DNA of 64,000 bases, from positions 231,847,546 to 231,911,545 of the forward strand of contig CM037878.1 of assembly GCA_021292165.1 (NCBI GenBank), read 5' to 3'. The translations under genes and the position numbers were made by a program. The notes under the pieces are model-generated. The model was not told where the DNA came from, did not search any database, and saw only the letters and a list, made by a program, of their open reading frames with translations. This stretch comes from Shinisaurus crocodilurus (taxonomy: Eukaryota > Chordata > Lepidosauria > Squamata > Shinisauridae). Below are positions 1-11,341 of the stretch, piece by piece (the first letter of the stretch is position 1; each line of letters begins with the position of its first letter).

Positions 1-37
1 CAAAGGCATAGCTGTATTGCAAGTAGCTACAGGGTAA

Positions 38-125
38 GAAACTAGAGGAGGGGTCTCCCATCCAAGTAATAACCAGGCCTGACCCTGCTTAGCTTTCCAC
101 ACTCAAACAAGCTGAGCCAGTGTAA
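38..125 (-). mobile_element. 5S rRNA-derived SINE head, tail missing
   Basis: On the minus strand the sequence reads GAAAGCTAAGCAGGGTCAGG and then the conserved ACTTGGATGGGAGACC, which is the internal promoter region (A box to C box) of vertebrate 5S rRNA. The CR1-like tail seen in the copies at 1568 and 52836 is absent: similarity ends at the arm boundary near base 38. It is not a functional 5S gene, since the first third is diverged and the 3' third is replaced. Confidence 0.75.
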
Positions 126-261
126 TACAATCATTTGCTCAGCTGACACTATTCAGCAATTATTCATTCAGTGTAGCAGAACAAGTCTTCCTTCCCCTGT
201 CTTCTCTCTGTTGTATTCCTGCCACATTCCTTCCTCAAGAAAACTTTGTTTCCTCCTTTAT

Positions 262-441
262 TACATTTCTGTACTGGCCAATAGCTGAAGTTTTCTGGAC
301 AGCTGAGCTCACAAAACTTAAAAACCAATAATAGAATAATAAAATAAAACATAATAAATCCACATTAAAAAGTTTAAAAGCTAGAGTAAAAAACAAAGTA
401 AGAGCCAGCAGAGGTGCAAGGATCTTAAAACATAATAACAC
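262..441 (-). mobile_element. L2-type LINE 3' end fragment
   Basis: The minus strand carries the A/T-rich run followed by CTTCAGCTATTGGCCAGTAC and AGAAATGTAATAAAGG. This is a diverged form of the common sauropsid L2 3' end (a 'gctattgggcggtatagaaatgtaataa' type terminus). It is part of the inverted duplication. An open frame of about 60-70 codons here also occurs in the right arm, but it reads repeat DNA and is not a gene. Confidence 0.5.
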
Positions 442-452
442 ATTTTGTTATT

Positions 453-480
453 ATTGTACAGCCACATCTGGCTGTACAAT
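453..480. repeat. Perfect 12-bp hairpin next to the arm boundary
   Basis: ATTGTACAGCCA and TGGCTGTACAAT form a perfect inverted repeat with a 4-base loop. It lies 6 bases inside the spacer from the inner edge of the left arm. Confidence 0.85.
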
Positions 481-1244
481 AGAGCTATATAACTTATTTT
501 CTTATCCATCCTGCCTCTTGCAATGTTTTAATTACCATGAAGTTCTAAAGGTTTAGTGGAGTCTAGAGCCCTATTTGAGCATTTTAATCCCCTTCACAAT
601 TAGAATTGCATGAGGAAAGTAGGGACAAGTGTGGTAGCTCCGCCATAGCAAATGGTAGGCTCCTTATACATCTAAATTGCACAGGTTCTGTGCCATTTAG
701 AACAGGTTCTCTGCTGCAGACAATCACCCACTAATTTGTGGAAGGCGATGAGGCAGCAACACAGGAGGCAGAAATAGCATGCTCATCTACACTGTGTCAC
801 ACACAATTTTAACTGGGTTGGGATTAGAATGCTATTTCTGACCTTCCTCTTTTTTCCTACCATTCTATGTATCAGTATTTCAGTCTCCACTAAGAGTGGA
901 ATTTCCTAATCTGTGGATATACCACCATGCATTATCACTCAGTTCACAGAATTTGGAGGGCTAAACTTTTTCAACATGCGGTTGGTGTAATGCATAGCTA
1001 AACACATACCTTAGCACTGTCCAGAACTGACGGGAACCTGTTGGAATGAACCATCTAATATATTTTAAAAGAAAATAAGTTTATCATTATGTTAATCAAA
1101 AACTGCTTGACCTAAAGAGGGCCTCTTCAATAGCGGCACCCCTGTTGCAGAGAGAGGTTCTCCTTGCACCTATGTTGTGGTCCTTTTGACGCCAGGAGAA
1201 GACCTTTTTATTTTCCCAGGCTTTTTAGGCTTTTAATTTTTTTA
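481..1244. other. Spacer of the inverted duplication
   Basis: No gene or classified repeat is visible. There is one imperfect palindrome, with arms near 767-783 and 826-842 around the motif CAGAAATAGCAT. Confidence 0.5.
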
Positions 1245-1653
1245 AAAATGTGTTATTATGTTTTAAGATCCTTGCACCTCTGCTGGCTCTTACTTTGTTT
1301 TTTACTCTAGCTTTTAAACTTTTTAATGTGGATTTATTATGTTTTATTTTATTATTCTATTATTGGTTTTTAAGTTTTGTGAGCTCAGCTGTCCAGAAAA
1401 CTTCAGCTATTGGCCAGTACAGAAATGTAATAAAGGAAGAAACAAAGTTTTCTTGAGGTAGGAATGTGGCAGGAATACAACAGAGAGAAGACAGGGGAAG
1501 GAAGACTTGTTCTGCTACACTGAATGAATAATTGCTGAACAGTGTCAGCTGAGCAAATGATTGTATTACACTGGCTCAGCTTGTTTGAGTGTGGAAAGCT
1601 AAGCAGGGTCAGGCCTGGTTATTACTTGGATGGGAGACCCCTCCTTTAGTTTC
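1245..1653. repeat. Inverted duplication, right arm (409 bp)
   Basis: Reverse complement of 38-446. The SINE in this arm continues past the arm edge into its CR1-like tail, so the right arm probably holds the original SINE and the left arm the partial copy. That polarity is an inference. Confidence 0.9.
1250..1432 (+). mobile_element. L2-type LINE 3' end fragment
   Basis: Plus-strand version of the fragment in the left arm: a T/A-rich 3' region followed by CAGCTATTGGCCAGTACAGA and AATGTAATAAAGG, matching the shape of an L2 3' terminus. There is no coding part. Confidence 0.5.
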
Positions 1654-1725
1654 CTGCACTGAGCAATGGGTTGGACTCGATAGCCTTGTAGGCTCCTTCC
1701 AACTCTATGATCTATGAAATCTATG
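1568..1725 (+). mobile_element. 5S rRNA-derived SINE with CR1-like tail
   Basis: The 5' half aligns to 5S rRNA (GGAAAGCTAAGCAGGGTCAG, then ATTACTTGGATGGGAGACC). The 3' half reads GGGTTGGACTCGATAGCCTT, then CCTTCCAACTCTATGAT, with short repeats related to ATTCTATG, which is the signature of a CR1 LINE 3' end. 5S-headed SINEs are transcribed by RNA polymerase III, and the shared tail implies mobilisation by CR1 reverse transcriptase. Sister copies lie at 38 (tail lost) and 52836. Confidence 0.85.
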
Positions 1726-1727
1726 CT

Positions 1728-2931
1728 TTGGGAGATTGTGGTCATATTGTGGTCAGGAGATTGGTGCAAAAGCAAGAGTGCTTATGAATTTTTACAACTG
1801 CTAGCTACATGCCAACTAAATCACGGTTAAATTGTGTACTAAGATTACTGGATCAAAGAGAATAAACTTTGGTGGTGGAAAGCTTTCTATTTTTATTATT
1901 TGCATTAATCTATGTGTACATTGACACAGCTTTCAGAATGAATACTGGAGGATTCTAATAACACTTACAATGGTGTATAGCAGAGACCAAAGGCTAGCAA
2001 CTATTTCTTGAACCCGAAAAGTATCATCATCAATTACAGCCTAGTTCATCGTAGGATTCAAGGCAATATTATGGTATCTTTATGAATTCCACCATGTAGA
2101 ATACTAGTTATTAGGGCAGATAGGGAATTGACAACCTCCTATATACATTGAGTGGACTGACATTTGCTTAGCAGTAACAAGCTGCCACAGTGCGATGCCA
2201 TGGGGGCTTTTGGACATGATTTAAGAGTGCTGACACTAACGGCTTGTTATTTCATATTTTGTCAAGAAGGTAACTGATGTCAGTACAAAATTATTGGATT
2301 GCTTTAGATCACAAGAAAAGGGTGACTCTATTGACAATAAAAAATCAAAAATCAAATTAGTGACCCATCAATATTTATATGGATGATGGGGCATATCTTT
2401 GTCAATATTTATAAAACTGATGATGGGACAGATCTTTTTACAGAAGAGCAAATACGTAGGCTATTGAACTGTATTCCACTGTGTGCATTTTAATGTAAAT
2501 CTGTGACAGCCTCTGAAGTCGTACTTGTCCATTCAGAGTTATATTTTGTCTTCAAAGCAGCCTCTGCACCTTGTGGCCTAATTTAAAAGTGATAGATGGA
2601 GGGAGGGATGGAAGGAGGGAGAGGGAGAGAAAGAAAAGCAAACCTTCTGTGTGTTTAAATCAAGCTGCCTATGGGTGGAACATTTGCCAAGTATTACCTG
2701 GGCTTTCCTGTTGTATTAATGTTGCATACATAGGATACATCGACCCAATTTAAATGTCACACTGTCCACATGGAATGCTGCGCAGGTAAAGGTTTTTAGT
2801 AAAGCCAACACCACTTTGAGGTGTTGATAGTGACTATGCACTTGCACTGAGATAGAATAAAGCTGCCAGTTCCCACCACTATGCCACTCAATCAGCACCA
2901 CAGTCTTATAATGAACTTTTCTAATATGTAC
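1728..2931. other. Unassigned noncoding DNA
   Basis: AT-rich DNA with a purine-rich GGGA/GAGA patch near 2598-2640. No gene or recognisable repeat was seen. Confidence 0.4.
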
Positions 2932-2957
2932 TATATATATATATATATATATATAGT
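2932..2957. repeat. (TA)n microsatellite
   Basis: About 12 uninterrupted TA units. Confidence 0.95.
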
Positions 2958-4060
2958 TCACAATTAGAGATAACATTACTTGCATAATCTTTTAGCAGCT
3001 GTTCAGAATATTTAACAGATCATTGAAATGGGTAGCAATGCAATTGATATTATTCTAAATATTTATTATGCCTGCTGTATATCTGTTTCAGGAGCCAAAA
3101 CAATATCTCTGCCACGACCCAGTGATATTATACTGAACCCAAGTACGCTATAGTACTTGGTAGGTCTCTGCGCTGTAATTTGGCTACCAAATTAATGGCT
3201 GAAGGATATTGTGCATTCATCAGTACAGAACCTTCATTTGCAGTATACATTTTCCTTCAGTAAGGACTTTTAAAATAGACATTGGCTTGTGACCTCTCTA
3301 ATTCTATGATGTGTGGGATTATTATGGTTTGTTTCCCTTTGTTCCTTCAAGCCCATCACACAGGTCTTGGGGGCTTCTGATTTCTCTAATTCTGTCTCAG
3401 TATATACCAATTGAAAGCATTTAGTTGAGATTAAAGCAGATTGAACGAGATAATCCCTTTGAGTGAGCAGCTTCAAACAGCTCAGACACAGCTCTTTGGG
3501 GACACAAACTAACTCAACACGAGCTAATTCTTGCTGCATCTCCCTTGTGGTGCATTAAACACACTATTCATGATATTTTTGTTTACTGTATTCTATTATG
3601 AATATTTTTTTTCAGTGCAGTAGCAGTCATAGGAATCTGTGATGAGGCTTCTCTACTTTCATATTAAATGTTAGCCTATCTCAGTAAATGCATTCACACT
3701 GAAACAAAACAAAACAAATAACATTGAAGATAATGATTGAAGCTATGGAGTGGTGACCTGGAGCAGAAGGACAATAAGATGTAAAGATGTGGAAACAGGA
3801 TCATCTCACTTTCAGCAAAATAATACTACAAGACACTATGAGCCCTGTTGATAGCTACGTTGATAGCTGCTATAGCTGTTTACAGGAATAATGTAAATAG
3901 AACTGTGTACAAGGAAAAGTAGGGATGATAAGATAATAAAAATGTAAATGAGTGTCATTGGCTTCTGTATTTGTTTTAACATATGTAAAAAATACATGTT
4001 ACATATAAATGTAACTCAAAGTCTGCATTTGTAAATTAATTGCGAATGAGCCCATGTCAT
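2958..4060. other. Unassigned noncoding DNA
   Basis: AT-rich, with short A-rich patches near 3703-3720. Two frames of about 90 codons end in ordinary noncoding context and match no family I know. Confidence 0.4.
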
Positions 4061-4079
4061 GGTCATCAAGCCCAGGCAG

Positions 4080-4405
4080 ACTTAAACTTAGTGGCCATTC
4101 CGCATGATCAAGCAGCCCATCATCTGAATCCATCAAGAGTGGGTTATTGGTGGGGTTAACAAACCACCCACAACCCTAAATCAGCCCATGGCTTCTGGGT
4201 GGTTTGTTTACAGTGGCAACAACCCACCTTCGCCGGTTTCGGACATCACGACAAGCTGCAGTTGCAGCCTGATTATTCAAAAGTCTCATGGCACATGCCA
4301 TAACCCACCATGCTTAAATAATTATTAATAATTGTGAATTATTAAATAATCGTTGGGACTGCGGTGATTGTATGAACCCAGTCAGTGCCTTCTGGGTGCT
4401 GTGCT
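4080..4405. repeat. Palindromic repeat, MITE-like
   Basis: AACAAACCACCCA (about 4158-4170) and TGGGTGGTTTGTT (about 4197-4209) form an inner inverted repeat. Further out come 'ccatgg' and 'aaccca' style motifs and an ending 'tgtatgaacccag', resembling the ends of the foldback at 11342-11689. No TIR-flanking duplication could be fixed. Confidence 0.45.
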
Positions 4406-4419
4406 ACAACCCAGGATCT

Positions 4420-7220
4420 TGAGCCACTGATTCTTTAGCAAAAAAATGTAGACTCGGGCTCGTGGAGGTAAAGTAGCTCCTTACCTTCATCCATCTGTGA
4501 TTTGGTCCTTTCTTGTTCATATATAAATTATCCTTCCTGGTAGGAAACTTTGTGCAGAAAAGTGCCTATTGTCCATAGGTCACAGAATCGGACTTGCTCC
4601 TGCTTGTCATATTTGGTTCCCTAGTCCAGAAAATACCCTGGTTTCTTAGTCCCATTATCTCCTCCTCTCTCTGCTTCTACTTCATCTGTATTTCTGGAAT
4701 TCACCTCAGTTTCACCCTTGACCTACAATTTCATTGTGTCCCAGATGCTTTGGATAGATGACTTCACTGGAAAAGGTCTGGCCCTCTGAAAATTCTGGTT
4801 TAACTGGGAGGCCCTGACCCTGGAAAATATGGGACTGTGACATATCTGGAGTCCTTTAGAGAGACCTTGCTACTCTCTCTTCCTTTGCAGTCCAGGATTC
4901 ACTTGGTAGACAGGATTAGTTGGGTGTCTAGTTACTTCAGCTTTACCCCTCGGACTAAATCCATATCAAAATTCAGCTGGGGGAAAAAAGGTTTCCATCC
5001 CTTATTTGTAGTGTTTTATGCATTAGATACTATGGTGGAGCAAGTGCTAACCATCCCACTCCCATAAAGGATGGATGTGGGTTGCAAGCTTACAGAGTTT
5101 TAGTTATATACCAGCGAAATTCCGCCTTCACAATACTAGAGAACCTAACAAGAAGAGGTAGTAGCTACTGTGGTTTGGGGGGGGGGGGAGGTGTAGTATC
5201 TTAAGATACCTTTTTGCCAGAAGATGCAGTATGCAATCCAGGGAGCATAGGTTCTTCAAACTCCAATCTGAGGCCCTAATATTTGGCAGCAGAAACTTCA
5301 CAGTGAAATTGACATGTGGACATGATTTTAGGATTTTTTAGGATCAGTTTTAGTATTTGTGTCATGATGTAGATAGCACACATAGTAGGGGAAGTATGGA
5401 ATTGTCCTAGCCAAGGAACATTCAGTGTCTGGAATGAAACAAATGGCAGTTCAGATTCTACTTTATACAGAATTAGGAGCAACGTTGTATCTTATGCTTA
5501 GCAGCCCACAGGGATTTTTTTTAGAAAAAAGCTAGGTGAGAGCCTATGTTCCATTGAAATCAGTTAATATGGTAAGAGAGAGAAAGTAAAAATTAAACAT
5601 GTTTCCAGGTTTGTGCCTGTAGCCTGGAAAATCCCACATTATTGCTTGTGCACATTAACAAATTTCTGTTGATTAAGCCTGAGTTTGTACATAAAGAGTA
5701 GAAGTAGGGTGTTCTGAAGGGTAATGGTTTCTCAGTAGTCAGTTGCTGTTATTGCATTCCCCCCCCCACACACACAAATAAGGACAGTACTGGCGGCTCC
5801 AGTCAAAGGTTGACAATTCACTGTCATTGTAAATGCTACAGATTTTCTAGACAAAGTTCTACTTCTTGTCTTCCAGTGGGATATAGGTCTTACCATCAGA
5901 ACAGCTCTCTATATCCATTGTTTTTCCTTTTTCAGAAAGCATTTTTGTTTAGAAGTTGAGATAAAGGGGAGATGTTTTTTTGGGGGGCTCTCCTCTTTAC
6001 TGTGCCAGCATGTGGTAGAATACATTCAAACCAAGCATGGTTAGAATGGTTGGCACAGTAATGAAGAAAATGGACAAAAGATACCTGTTCATTGAATGTT
6101 GTTTCTGAATAGCCTGCTGAGATGAATCATATTTATGCAAGGTGTCTATTATTCTGCACCCATATTTTATTATTTTAGTTGTATCAACTGTCATGTCTGA
6201 CATATATTGATAAAGCCCCATACATACATTGTTTGTAGGAAAGGGTCTGTTTAGGGATCCATTAATAATGAATATCATCCATCTGTCTCTTGAAAATGAA
6301 TTTTCATGATCCTATTGTTTTGTGTGTTGTGATAAAGCTCACCGTCGCTACATAATACAAAGAAAGGATTCACCGTACTGATCAGACCATTGGGCCATGA
6401 AAGCAATAGCTACCAGCCTATTTTATTTTATTTTTAAATTCTTGTCGATGTCCATCTTCTGCCTTTATGTATTCAGGATTCTAGCATAATTTGAACAAGA
6501 AATCAGAAAGGTTTATAGTACTTCTGTTTCCTTTCAGGATATTACTGTAGCAGGTCTAAGAATCCATGCTAGGTACAGTTGTAAAGTTCCATATGTCCTG
6601 AAGGAGCCTGGGGAGAACTGTGAAAGAGTGGCAAGTGGCTGAAAATGCCACATTATGCTGCTGTGCTCCCCTACCCCGATATTTTTTCTGAAATCTTTTA
6701 TTAGCTGACTAAATTTCAGCAGCCTTGGGAAGCTTAAATTTGCATGTCAGATGTTAAGTAACAACATGGCTTTGGTGTTGCTGCCCTTGGCAAGATGTAG
6801 TTTTACCAAAAAGAAAAAAAAAATGTTTTAATAGTTTGGTCATTTGGCACAATGTTCTTCTGTCTATAATCTTGGTTTCCCTCTCCCTTGTTCCTTTTTT
6901 ATGACTGGGATTATATGGAGAATTTTACATTTAGTACTTTATGTAATATTTTGGTAACAATTTCTGTCATTTATTTTATAGTATACTTCTTATAATATTG
7001 GAAATATTTCCTTTGCTTTCTGAAAGAATAATAAGTAGTCACTGCAGCATGTAAGACCAACCACTGCAATCCTGCACACAGTTAGGCAGCTTAATTCACG
7101 CTGACTTTGGAACTGTAACTATGTGCAGGATTGCAAACCAGGAAACCACATAAAGAGATTTTACCAAATCTTCCTATTGCTTATTAAACTATTCAGTTTG
7201 ACATACTAGTTAAGAGGTTT
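4420..7220. other. Unassigned noncoding DNA
   Basis: A 2.8-kb stretch without a supportable gene. It holds a 12-G run (5177-5188), a C run followed by (CA)n near 5760-5778, and a TTTTA-rich patch near 6420 that may be an eroded LINE 3' end. Confidence 0.4.
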
Positions 7221-7227
7221 GTTCTAA

Positions 7228-7528
7228 GTGGGATCAGTGGGAAGTATGCAATGGGGCTACTGTTCTCCCACTGATTGTGTTACGCCAGTGAGATCCACTG
7301 CTTGTGCAGTGGGAAGTTACCACTTCATAAAGGAACCCCAGAAATTAGCAGAAATGCTTGTTTCCAGATCAGGACAGGTCAGCGGAGCTCCCTTCTTCAA
7401 GCTCTGCTGACCTGCCCTATTCCAGAAACAAGTGTTTCCGCTTGTTTTGGGTTGATTTAACAACTGCTAGCTCCTCGTTGTACTACCGGTGAGTTCCACT
7501 GGCATGTGGGCAGCATAGGATAGTGCCC
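7228..7528. mobile_element. Foldback element, family A copy 1
   Basis: The left half (…CTTCATAAAGGAACCCCAG…, CAGATCAGGACAGGTCAGCG) is mirrored by the right half (CTGCTGACCTGCCCTATTCC, AGAAACAAGTGTTTCCGC). The right end, read on the minus strand, is GGGCACTATCCTATGCTGCC. This matches the left end of the copy at 11769 (…ATATTCTATGCTGCCCACAT). No coding capacity. It is probably a non-autonomous palindromic DNA element. Confidence 0.65.
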
Positions 7529-7859
7529 AGTATTTTCACATTCTACAGTAATCAGGAACTATTGCCCACACCTTATTTAAGAATGTTAATTTTATATTTA
7601 TTGCTTATCAGGACTCAGAGTTCAGAGAAATCCCTTGTTAGGCTTGCTGGACGATAATTTTATTATTGTTTTAAGGGTTCCAGGAGGAAAAACAGATCTG
7701 TAGTTTTAAAATATTCTTTTAAAAATATTATATCAGAGTTTGTGGCTGTGATGTAACACTATGACAGCATTACAATCTAGGATAAGAACCTAAAAATGCA
7801 AAATTGGCATAAATTCAAATTTTATCTTTACTAAACAGTTATGTGCCTGGATTAATACT

Positions 7860-7867
7860 TAGCTGAT
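7860..7867. repeat. hAT target site duplication, left
   Basis: TAGCTGAT, identical to 8939-8946 on the other side of the element. Confidence 0.95.
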
Positions 7868-8938
7868 CAGGGCCGGTGCTACCATTAGGCCAACTAGGCG
7901 GCTGCCTAGAGTGCATGGCTAAATGGGGCGCAGAAACCACACCAAATCAGAAGCCTCCCTGGTTTTTCCCCCTTGGCTTCGCTTCTTTCTATTTCCGTGT
8001 GCCGGTCTCTTCTTCTGTTTTTGTTGTCCCCAGGCTTGCTTTCTCTTTCTGTCTTTATTTCTTTCTCTCCCCCTCCCCGCTGCGCTGCGGCTACTTCGGC
8101 TCTCTCCTTTTTTTCACCGTCCTCCTGCTGCCGCTGTTGCCGCTGCCGCTTGCCCGAACCTTATGCCGCTCCTGTTTCTTTCGCAAGTGGGTCTCTTTAG
8201 CAAAGCTGCTTTCTCGTACAGCACATGGGGCGATAAGGGGAGGAGAAGAGGGGCGGTTAGGGAAGGAGGTGGTGGCGGCGGCGCTGGAGGAGGTGGGTGG
8301 GGGGAGGGAGGGAGGCAGAAAGAGAGAGGGGGGTTAACCAGAGTGAACTCTCCCCAAGCTGAGGAGCCCCCACCCCTAGCCAGGGAGAATGATAAAAAGG
8401 AGTGGGGGTGGGGGAGGAGGAGGAGGAGGAGGAGGAGGAAGGGGGCTGGGGGAGCAAAAATAATAATAATAATTTTTTATTTAATAATAAATATCAGAAG
8501 CAAAATATAAACCAGAATTTTGCATGCACGTGAAAGTAGAAATTGGAGAGGGTGGGGGGAAGAGGAGCTTGCAGGAGAGGAGATGGGGTGTGTGGGGGGG
8601 AGGAGAGATAAATTTTGCACATACACACAAAAAAGAAGGTAAAGGGGGTGGGGAACAAAAAGAAGAGAGAGAGAGAGAACGAAAGAGAGAGAAGGGGTAA
8701 GAAAAGAAAAGGAGAGGGGGGGAGAAAGAGAGGGAAGACAGACCAGAGAATCCCAGTGATCAAATATGCTAAGGAGGAGGATAATAATTTATTATGATAA
8801 TAATTTTTTTAGGTTTTGCCAATTGACTTTTATTTCATAATGGGCATAGGGCTGGAGGGAGGGAGGGCTCAAGTGGGAAGGGGGGGTGCTAACTATCTGA
8901 TCTTGCCTAGGGCACCAAACTGCCATGCACCGGCCCTG
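7868..8938. mobile_element. Non-autonomous hAT transposon, complete
   Basis: Perfect 12-bp terminal inverted repeats, CAGGGCCGGTGC (7868-7879) and GCACCGGCCCTG (8927-8938), are bounded by a perfect 8-bp direct repeat TAGCTGAT (7860-7867 and 8939-8946). A CAGGG terminus and an 8-bp target duplication are diagnostic of the hAT superfamily. The 1071-bp interior has a pyrimidine-rich, CpG-containing left part (about 7980-8200) and a purine-rich right part with (GGA)n (8413-8440) and GAGA tracts. Open frames of 150-195 codons here are low-complexity readings of those tracts. No transposase motif is present, so it relied on an enzyme supplied elsewhere. Confidence 0.95.
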
Positions 8939-8946
8939 TAGCTGAT
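8939..8946. repeat. hAT target site duplication, right
   Basis: TAGCTGAT, identical to 7860-7867. Confidence 0.95.
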
Positions 8947-9740
8947 ACAATAATTTAAACCTTGTTCCTGAACACATTACATCATGGCAGCAATTGTCAA
9001 TAAATAATTTATACCCTGATCCTAAACACATTATGTGGCAATAATTGCCAATGAAATGATTGGGATCTACTCCCATGTAGTATGCTTAAGGACTGTAGTT
9101 TCTATTACATTTCTGCAATTGTAGTAGTTATTCCGGTTAGCAAACAGGAGGATTTGGAGTTTGTGAAATTTAAGACGTATCCAATATATTTTGTTAGCAT
9201 GCAAATGCCTTTGGGAAAAGTACACAACTGAATCAGCTTTATGTTTCTTATATTTATTATTCTAGTACCAGTCTGAACTAAGGTTCTGGTAAGCCAACAT
9301 TTTTGTATTTAAAACCACTTAACTATATTTAGTGTACTGTGACAGGGCAAACTGAATTAGCAGAGTTATGAGCTGAGTTATGGTGTGGTCTGTAAGATGA
9401 TGATACCCAAGCACCCTACAGTTCAGTATCAGACTTGCACCAGTCACTATGTTTTGTTTCTGTTACTATCACTAACTAAACAGTGGTTTCCTTAAACAGT
9501 GGTTTCCTTTCCTTATACCATACGTCCTATCATTGCCCCCCCCACACACACACAACACACATGGTAATACAGTGAAACATTGGAAAAAGGAAAAAACAGT
9601 GATATACTTTAAATAGAAACCTTTGGAATAATTTCCTACATGGTGTAATACTTTTTAACTGTAATAATATCACTTTGGATGACTTGGAAAGTTGAAAAAA
9701 AAATCTATTTTATTCCTGTGGGACTTTATATGATGGTAAT
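8947..9740. other. Unassigned noncoding DNA
   Basis: Contains a 16-bp tandem repeat AAACAGTGGTTTCCTT (about 9478-9510) and a C run followed by (CA)n near 9535-9560. No gene. Confidence 0.4.
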
Positions 9741-9747
9741 GATTTTT

Positions 9748-9835
9748 AGGGTGCAATCCTATGCATGTTTAGAGGGGAAAAAGGCCTACAACTCCCAGCA
9801 TGCCCCAGCCAGCCACAGCACTGGAAGCCCAACAA
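9748..9835. repeat. Fragments of two palindromic repeat families
   Basis: GCAATCCTATGCATGTTTAG is a half copy of the 'caatcctatgcat' family (compare 34390, 54408). It is followed by ACAACTCCCAGCATGCCCC, a half copy of the 'acaactcccatcagcccca' family (compare 15352 and 45628). The same two fragments occur side by side at 15306-15492. Confidence 0.6.
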
Positions 9836-9839
9836 AGCT

Positions 9840-10920
9840 GTCTCTTTTCCTACTCCCAGCAATCAGCCCTCTTCCCACAGGCTTACATAGGAGGCTTAGA
9901 CAGTACTGTGTGATGGAATTACATGTCTTCAGCTGATATATAAAAATATATAGATTTGTATGGTGGTGTTATAGCACCTAACATTGCCAAATAAATACAG
10001 TATATGATTGTCTGTGTGTTTCCATTGTGACGTGATACGTGTGTGTGGAGGGGGGGTTTCCCACCATCCTTGCCTTTTCCCCATTATGTTGTACATTTGC
10101 ACTGTAACCCAGGGACCTTCCCCCCCCCCCACGCAGACACACGACACATGCACACACAAAATAAAAGAAGAAGGAAAAAAACATAGATGGCATTCCCTAA
10201 AAAGGACAAGACAGGTTTTTCACAGGAGGGATTTAAGGATTCTTATCACAAAATTATTTAGACTTCCAAGGCACTCATGGAGCCTGTCTAAAGTATGAGA
10301 CATCTCTTAATCCCTTAAACTCTCTTTGTCCACTGGTAGTGAAGTACATCAGTGTTAGTGAGAACAAGTCCTGAGTCTTTTTCTCATTCATTGTCAACAA
10401 TAGTCTGTTGGTCTGTCAAATTAGACTTTGCTGTAGAAACTGACAGGTGAACAGCCTTGAGGGTTTTAGGAACTGAAGCCTTGCAATTGAATTTCAGGGA
10501 TTCTCGTTAGAAATCGTAAATTACACTGACTGTACCAAACCTTTGCCTTGTGTGGCTGACTCAATTTTCTAACTAACATTTGCTAAACATGCATTTACCA
10601 TCTGATATAAAATATCTAAAGGTAGAAGTGCCTAGAGGTCTCCAATGTGTAAATGACATCTAAGGTAGTGGGGCAATTTCAGTTTGTAGTCTGTTGCCTT
10701 GAGGAGACTCTTTAATGAGTTGACATGAAGCCTTTTACAGCTTATTATGGATGACATTTTGAGGACACTTGCAGTTGGTAGATGGAAAAACAATATAACC
10801 AGGATACTTTCCTCCATATATTATTATTTCCCCAAAATTGTCCATCTATCTTTTGGCAGTTCTATAAGTAATTGAATGACTTTTTAGAAGATAAAGGCAA
10901 CAGTTCTCTTTCAGGACAAA
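9840..10920. other. Unassigned noncoding DNA with simple repeats
   Basis: Holds a G run near 10050, an 11-C run (10120-10130) and an imperfect CA-rich tract to about 10160. No gene was seen. Confidence 0.4.
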
Positions 10921-10924
10921 AATA

Positions 10925-11010
10925 CTGGCTATGTAATTTATTTTATTTATTTTATTATATTTGTTAATCACCCATCTGGCCGGCCACCCAAGTTTAATAA
11001 TAAACTTGAG
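10925..11010 (-). mobile_element. LINE 3' end fragment, TTTA-tailed
   Basis: A TTTA-rich run is followed by AATCACCCATCTGGCCGGCC. The same core (CGCCCATCTGGCCGGC) follows a TTTA-rich run at 24214. Read on the minus strand this is the form of an L2/CR1-group 3' end with its short A/T repeat tail. Confidence 0.45.
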
Positions 11011-11341
11011 GTCTCAATGACGTATATGAATGTCTGTAGTGGAAAATGTATGTTGTTTTTCCATTTCAATGGGAACAGGTGTTTGTGGGGAAATAGGTAC
11101 TTCAGGCATCTTTAGTACTTACTCATATTTTATCAAATTACAAAGAATAAAGTTGTAATTATTGTCTTTCCATGTTCCAAACCTCTTGTCATGTAAAACA
11201 TTTGTGTAGCACCTGATTTCTGCCATTACAAAAACTTTGTGATCAAGGTAACAATTATTCCCATTTTTATAACTGAGCGAGAAGTTTCAGAGATAGTGAC
11301 CAGCTCAGCATAATCAACAAGTTCATGTCTGAGCTGATTTA

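Larger units (their letters stand above)
38..446. repeat. Inverted duplication, left arm (409 bp)
   Basis: This block is the reverse complement of 1245-1653, with only a few mismatches seen by eye (roughly 97-98% identity). The match stops abruptly at both sides. The arm contains an L2-type 3' end and the 5S-derived part of a SINE, in the same relative order as the right arm. Because unrelated repeats are copied together, this looks like a local inverted segmental duplication rather than the terminal repeats of one transposon. Confidence 0.9.

Noticed and set aside
235..441. Identical 68-codon frames at 235-441 (minus) and 1250-1456 (plus), as a duplicated small gene
   Set aside because: The identity comes from the inverted duplication, and the DNA is an L2 3' end.
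7923..8510. Open frame of 195 codons and overlapping frames of 75-153 codons
   Set aside because: They read pyrimidine- and purine-rich low-complexity DNA inside a non-autonomous hAT element; no domain or transposase motif.
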